This document shows, piece by piece, positions 7,137-10,106 of a stretch of DNA of 10,106 nucleotides. The stretch is taken from the NCBI GenBank assembly GCA_036554605.1, contig DATBMY010000057.1:1-10106 (forward strand). The letters are read 5' to 3'. Made by a program: the position numbers and the translations under genes. The notes beneath the pieces are model-generated. The model was not told the origin of the DNA, did not search any database, and saw only the letters and a list, made by a program, of their open reading frames with translations. Within the stretch, counting starts at the first letter, position 1, and every line of letters starts with the position of its first letter. This DNA is from DATBMY01 sp036554605 (lineage in GTDB: Bacteria; Acidobacteriota; Blastocatellia; UBA7656).

Positions 7137-8024
7137 ATGCTAAAAAGAGCGAAGCTTGTCTGTCTCACTATCTTCGCCGTCGCGTGCATCGCGGCGCTGT
7201 TGCCCGGCAGCCGGCTTATAGATACGGCGGGGGCATTTTCCGGAGGGCCCGAGGCGGGGCGCACGGGCGCGAGCGGCGAGACGACTTGCGCCACTTCTGG
7301 ATGCCACACCGGCGCGGCCTTTGAGAACTCGCAAAAATTCATCATTGAAGCGCCCGACGAGTACGAGCCGGGCGCCGCCTATGAAATCCGAGTGCGCCAT
7401 CTGGGCGGCGATTCGAGCCGCAGGCGATGGGGGTTTCAGCTCACGGCGCTCGCCGGCAACAACGGGCGCGCGGGCGATCTGCAAAGTATAAACGGCCAGA
7501 CGCAATTGATAGTGGGCGGGCCGGGCGGATCGCGCCAGTACATCGAGCATACGTTCGTCGGCTCTTTCGGCGGCCAGCGAACGTCGGCCTCCTGGACATT
7601 CAACTGGATCGCGCCTTCTACCGATGTTGGGAGCGTGACTCTTTACGCGGCGGGCAACCAGGCTAACGACGACGGCACCTCGAGCGGGGATCAGATATTT
7701 ATCGCGAGGGCGACCATCGATCCGGTAGCGCCGGTCATCACCGGCCCGCCGGTAATACTCAACGCCCGCATACAGGGCAAGAAGCTCTTCCTGTCGGGCG
7801 AGAACTTCGGCCGCGGCGCCGAAGTCTTCATGTGCGCCGACTGCGCGACGCCCGCCGAGGATGGAAAGAAGCTAAAGAAGATCAAGAACGATGCGGACAA
7901 CCCACAGACGCTGCTCACATCGAAGAAGGCCGGCAAAGAGATTTCGCCCGGCAGCACCGTCCGGTTGCAGGTGCGCAACCCGGACCGAACGCTATCGGAA
8001 ATCTTTGAGTTCACCAGAGAATAA
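7137..8024 (+). CDS. Secreted choice-of-anchor V (Reelin-like) protein with CX4CH motif
   Basis: A 295-residue exported protein. The N-terminus is a Sec signal peptide: basic K3/R4/K6, a hydrophobic core to about residue 22, and probable cleavage near AGA-FSGG (33/34). The mature start FSGGPEAGRTGASGETTC resembles the opening of the choice-of-anchor V family, which relates to the eukaryotic Reeler fold. C51-x4-C56-H57 is a possible haem c attachment site of the CX4CH kind. The beta-rich core follows (about 77-194: WGFQLTALAG, SWTFNWIAP, GSVTLYAAGNQAN). From about 204 a short IPT/TIG-like unit is visible (PVILNARIQGKKLFLSGENF, then VRLQVRNPDRTLSEIFEFTR), with C233/C236 in between. There is no C-terminal anchor. 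Known: bacterial family members are mostly uncharacterised extracellular proteins. Haem binding is an inference from the motif alone. It lies beside the exosortase H genes but on the opposite strand and lacks a PTLxxWG signal, so it is probably not a substrate. Confidence 0.82.
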   Translation: MLKRAKLVCLTIFAVACIAALLPGSRLIDTAGAFSGGPEAGRTGASGETTCATSGCHTGAAFENSQKFIIEAPDEYEPGAAYEIRVRHLGGDSSRRRWGFQLTALAGNNGRAGDLQSINGQTQLIVGGPGGSRQYIEHTFVGSFGGQRTSASWTFNWIAPSTDVGSVTLYAAGNQANDDGTSSGDQIFIARATIDPVAPVITGPPVILNARIQGKKLFLSGENFGRGAEVFMCADCATPAEDGKKLKKIKNDADNPQTLLTSKKAGKEISPGSTVRLQVRNPDRTLSEIFEFTRE

Positions 8025-8037
8025 TAAGTAAAAAGTG

Positions 8038-8125
8038 AAAAGTAAAAAGGAAAAAGTGCCGGAAAAGAAAAACTATATGTAGCTATTTTTCACCGCTTGC
8101 TGTTCACTTTTTCCTTTTTACTTTT
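8038..8125. terminator. Long A/T-rich inverted repeat, probable bidirectional terminator
   Basis: The 21-base purine arm at 8038-8058 is perfectly complementary to the pyrimidine arm at 8105-8125. The 46-base interval contains a further GAAAAA/TTTTTC pairing (8067-8072 with 8086-8091). The stem begins 14 bases after the stop of the + strand gene, and the right arm lies inside the 3' end of the convergent - strand gene. Position and A/T tracts suit a terminator for both genes. The arms are built from repeated AAAAGT/AAAAGG units, so it may instead be a dispersed simple-sequence element that landed here. Confidence 0.6.
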
Positions 8126-8803
8126 ACCTTTTTCCTTTGGTTCAGGCGCGCGCTCTTCGCGAAACAGGCCGAGCATAACGAGCCCTATCCACAGCGCGAC
8201 GGCCAGTATCGGCTGCGAGAAGGCATAGCCGTGGAAGGTGTAATAGAAAAAGCCCGCGCGGTCGCCGGTAAAGAGGTAACTGGCGCGGGCGATCATATCG
8301 TCAAGCTGGAGGCTGGTCAGCTTCGTCCATATAATCACGGCCGGGACCGTGAACGCGAGCATCACTCCCATACCTAAGGCGAGCGCGCGACATTTTGCCT
8401 TGAGCGAGTCGGCGCGAGTCACAATCACAAGGGCCGCCAGCATAGGCAACCCGTAGGTTATGGTATCGACTCTGAGAGGCGACGTGTGCGACTGCCCGGC
8501 AAAACCGCTCGCCTCACTTGCCCTGACGGTGACGTTTATGATCGTTTGATCCGAGCTGATGCTCACAAGTGGGTTGAACGCATGATAGATGAGACCCGCC
8601 ACCGCGGACGCGGCCGAAGCGATCAAGCCGAGCGATATCCACCACAGCGGCAGCAACACCATATATAACCCGACCGCCGCCACCAGCAGCCTGAGCCACT
8701 TACGTCCGCCCAGGCTTAACTGCAAACCGGTCGAGCCAGAAGATGAGGATGGCTGTTGAAAGAAGGATGACGATTGTCTGCGCGACATAGACATGGATTT
8801 CAT
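8090..8803 (-). CDS. Multi-pass membrane protein, probable exosortase H-associated protein
   Basis: About 237 residues. Hydrophobic stretches: a long one from KWLRLLVAAVGLYM through LIASAASAVAGLIYH, then ITYGLPMLAALVIVTRA, LALGMGVMLAFTVPAVIIW and PILAVALWIGLVMLGLF, giving about five inner-membrane helices. A polar, probably periplasmic segment lies between the first and second blocks. Sequence databases contain an exosortase H-associated membrane protein family encoded next to XrtH; size, topology and position fit, but I cannot align it here. The start is uncertain. ATG at 8803 would overlap xrtH out of frame by 104 bases and give a serine-rich leader; TTG at 8725 would leave a 26-base overlap and start just before the first helix. 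Neither has a clear ribosome site. The last 15 residues (KEKGKSKKEKVNSKR) are encoded by the A/T-rich repeat at 8105-8140 and look like an acquired tail. Confidence 0.75.
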   Translation of the reverse strand: MKSMSMSRRQSSSFFQQPSSSSGSTGLQLSLGGRKWLRLLVAAVGLYMVLLPLWWISLGLIASAASAVAGLIYHAFNPLVSISSDQTIINVTVRASEASGFAGQSHTSPLRVDTITYGLPMLAALVIVTRADSLKAKCRALALGMGVMLAFTVPAVIIWTKLTSLQLDDMIARASYLFTGDRAGFFYYTFHGYAFSQPILAVALWIGLVMLGLFREERAPEPKEKGKSKKEKVNSKR

Positions 8804-9236
8804 CAATCACCGAAGGCATCATCACCCCGGCGTAATAAAGCATGATCAGGCGGGCGAGGTTTATAAGGTGTATGACCGGAACGCCCAGGGCAAGCCCCAC
8901 AAGGCGCGCGCGCCACGAGGCCGGGTATGCAAGCACCCCGGCCATAAAGAGGCACATCGGCTCGACCCCGTCACAACCCATCGCTATCGATATTGAGAAG
9001 CGCGACGAGATGACCGTCGCGCCGTCTGTCCTGGCGCCCTCGCCAAAAAGGTTCAACACGGCCGCGACCGCGTCGGCCAGAAAGACGGTGTAGGGCTGGA
9101 CGAGGCCGCGTCGCACGCCCGGCGCTATGCCGAATATAAAATAGGTGATGGCGAAAATAGCCGCGAAAAGCGCCAGAAACTTGAGCGCCTTACTGTTTGC
9201 GTTTACAAAAGAGTAGACCCGACCGGCTGTTCGCAT
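8700..9236 (-). CDS. xrtH: Exosortase H (archaeosortase/exosortase family protein)
   Basis: A 178-residue integral membrane transpeptidase-like enzyme. Exosortases are thought to process proteins that end in a short motif plus membrane helix; XrtH is the type paired with IPTLxxWG signals. The predicted catalytic triad is visible: Cys88 in MGCDGVEPMC, Arg129 in INLARLIMLYY and His148 in DEIHVYVAQ, each within or beside hydrophobic helices. Short length without an extra C-terminal domain also suits XrtH. The call is strengthened by the upstream neighbour on the same strand, which carries PTLSEWG followed by a helix. The ATG at 9236 has no strong ribosome site. A GC-rich hairpin (9268-9305) separates it from the substrate gene, 95 bases apart. 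The downstream membrane protein overlaps its 3' end, implying co-transcription. Exosortase fold: high certainty; subtype H: good, from motif pairing. Confidence 0.9.
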   Translation of the reverse strand: MRTAGRVYSFVNANSKALKFLALFAAIFAITYFIFGIAPGVRRGLVQPYTVFLADAVAAVLNLFGEGARTDGATVISSRFSISIAMGCDGVEPMCLFMAGVLAYPASWRARLVGLALGVPVIHLINLARLIMLYYAGVMMPSVIDEIHVYVAQTIVILLSTAILIFWLDRFAVKPGRT

Positions 9237-9267
9237 GGTGAAGCTACGGAATTGAGACTGTAAGAGC

Positions 9268-9305
9268 GCGCGACCCGCAGGCCGAATGCGGCTCGCGGGT
9301 CGCGC
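9268..9305 (-). terminator. GC-rich hairpin between substrate and exosortase genes
   Basis: An 11-bp perfect stem (9268-9278 with 9295-9305) is continued, after a 2-base mismatch step, by a GCCG/CGGC stem (9281-9284 with 9289-9292) with an AATG loop. On the - strand it follows the CHRD gene stop by 26 bases. The bases after it (GCTCTTAC) are not a real U-tract, so full termination is doubtful. Partial termination or protection of the upstream mRNA 3' end, making substrate more abundant than enzyme, is a reasonable inference. Confidence 0.5.
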
Positions 9306-9331
9306 CGGATTTATAAGAGATCAAGGACCGC

Positions 9332-10106
9332 TCAGCGCCGCCGCGCCGTCGCGATCAGCATGTGAATGATAAACGACAGGACGAGCCCCGCCGTGAGCGC
9401 GCCGAAAACGTCTACGGTTCCCGCCGCAAGCGCCAGCAGCCCCACGGCTATGACCGCCTCGACCACGAGCGTCACCCCGGCAAGCAACTTCCAGTCGACG
9501 GCCGTTTCGGGCGCGGAAAAACCTTCTTCGCCCGCGGTCCCGCCCGCCGCAAGCAATCGACCACGGCCCGCCAGGAAGAATATGCCCGCCGCGATAAAGA
9601 GCAGCGCCATAATTATAGCGCCCCATTCCGATAGCGTAGGCGCGCCTACGCCTCCGACCTGCTGCTGGCGCACAAGCTGACCGCGCACCACGCCGCCCGG
9701 ATTAAGCGACGTATGGACGTTGAAGTAAAAGCCCGCCGGGTTGGCAAGAATTCTCTGGACCACGTCGGCAGGCGCGGTCAAGTTCGAGCGGCTGAAGTTG
9801 ACCGCGCCGTTGACGGGCGTGAGCGGCGCGGCGGGGCTGATCAGCGAATCGATTCTAATCGGCCCATTTACGCCCGCCGGCGCTTCGTGGACGTGGGCGA
9901 GTATGACCGGCGTAGTCAGATTGCCAACGCTAAAATCGAACCGGGCCGTGTTAAGCGCCGTGTCGATTGTTACGACGGCGCTGCCGAAGGCGTTGATCTC
10001 CGCGTTCGTGACGGGCGGGACTTCGTTTGCGGCTAGAAGCTGCGCCGTAAAGACCACTATATCGGCCCTCGCCGATTGGATCATCATTGATGCAACCGCC
10101 GCCACG
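9332..10106 (-). CDS. CHRD domain protein with internal PTLSEWG (IPTL-CTERM-like) signal, 5' end missing
   Basis: The 5' end is beyond the right window edge. The visible chain opens within a signal peptide h-region and reaches a likely cleavage site at SARA-DIVV (residues 14/15 of the 257 readable), so the GTG at 10105 is probably not the start. A CHRD domain fills about 15-146, with hallmarks HVHEAPAGVNGPI (71-83) and NVHTSLNPGGVVRGQL (129-144). A short linker leads to APTLSEWG (155-162) and helix 163-179 (AIIMALLFIAAGIFFLA) ending in GRGR, an IPTL-CTERM-like signal. Instead of ending there, the protein has an acidic linker (TAGEEGFSAPETAVDW) and two more helices (about 206-229 and 233-253) before TARRR. 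It is upstream of and co-oriented with xrtH, so it is the presumed substrate. CHRD domains were named from chordin; their bacterial role is unknown. Confidence 0.86.
   Translation of the reverse strand, partial: VAAVASMMIQSARADIVVFTAQLLAANEVPPVTNAEINAFGSAVVTIDTALNTARFDFSVGNLTTPVILAHVHEAPAGVNGPIRIDSLISPAAPLTPVNGAVNFSRSNLTAPADVVQRILANPAGFYFNVHTSLNPGGVVRGQLVRQQQVGGVGAPTLSEWGAIIMALLFIAAGIFFLAGRGRLLAAGGTAGEEGFSAPETAVDWKLLAGVTLVVEAVIAVGLLALAAGTVDVFGALTAGLVLSFIIHMLIATARRR

Noticed and set aside
7137..8024. Choice-of-anchor V protein as an exosortase H substrate
   Set aside because: It ends FEFTRE with no PTLxxWG motif, C-terminal helix or basic cluster, despite being next to the cassette.
8025..8140. 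CRISPR array or tandem-repeat locus in the A/T-rich region
   Set aside because: The units are short and irregular, with no spacers of constant length; the dominant structure is a single inverted repeat.

Overview
The window reads as a stretch of chromosome from a moderately GC-rich Gram-negative bacterium. An LPS-type heptosyltransferase implies an outer membrane. An exosortase H system, a CHRD protein, a Reelin-like 'choice-of-anchor V' protein and a PKD/IPT secreted repeat protein together suggest Acidobacteriota, perhaps class Blastocatellia. That assignment is inferred from gene content; no rRNA gene or marker phylogeny is present. Isoleucine is often encoded by ATA, which is unusual at this GC content.

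Layout, left to right. (1) 2-1594 (+) is the 3' end of a large secreted modular protein: CBM-like module, IPT/TIG, PKD, then a second near-identical CBM-like module. (2) 1766-3901 (+) is a two-gene envelope-sugar operon: a nucleotidyltransferase with a left-handed beta-helix tail, then a WaaF-type heptosyltransferase. (3) 3924-6896 (-) is a full-length glnE, the bifunctional adenylyltransferase that controls glutamine synthetase. It converges on the heptosyltransferase with a 22-base gap. (4) A 240-base divergent intergenic region (6897-7136) carries a hairpin just before the ribosome binding site of the next gene. (5) 7137-8024 (+) is a secreted choice-of-anchor V protein with a CX4CH haem-like motif. 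(6) A 21-bp perfect inverted repeat of A/T-rich simple sequence lies at the convergent junction, and one arm is read as the lysine-rich tail of the next gene. (7) 10106 down to 8090 (-) is an exosortase H locus in transcription order: a CHRD protein with a PTLSEWG sorting motif, exosortase H (Cys-Arg-His triad visible), and a multi-pass membrane protein that fits the XrtH accessory role.

How the genes work together. The last block is a self-contained protein-sorting cassette in which substrate, enzyme and probable partner are consecutive on one strand. Its most unusual point is that the sorting motif and its transmembrane helix are not at the C-terminus of the substrate: about 75 more residues with two further helices follow. 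The sugar operon probably feeds outer-membrane glycan synthesis. glnE stands alone in nitrogen control. No tRNA, rRNA, CRISPR array, insertion sequence or phage gene was seen, and no stretch over 300 bases lacks a gene.
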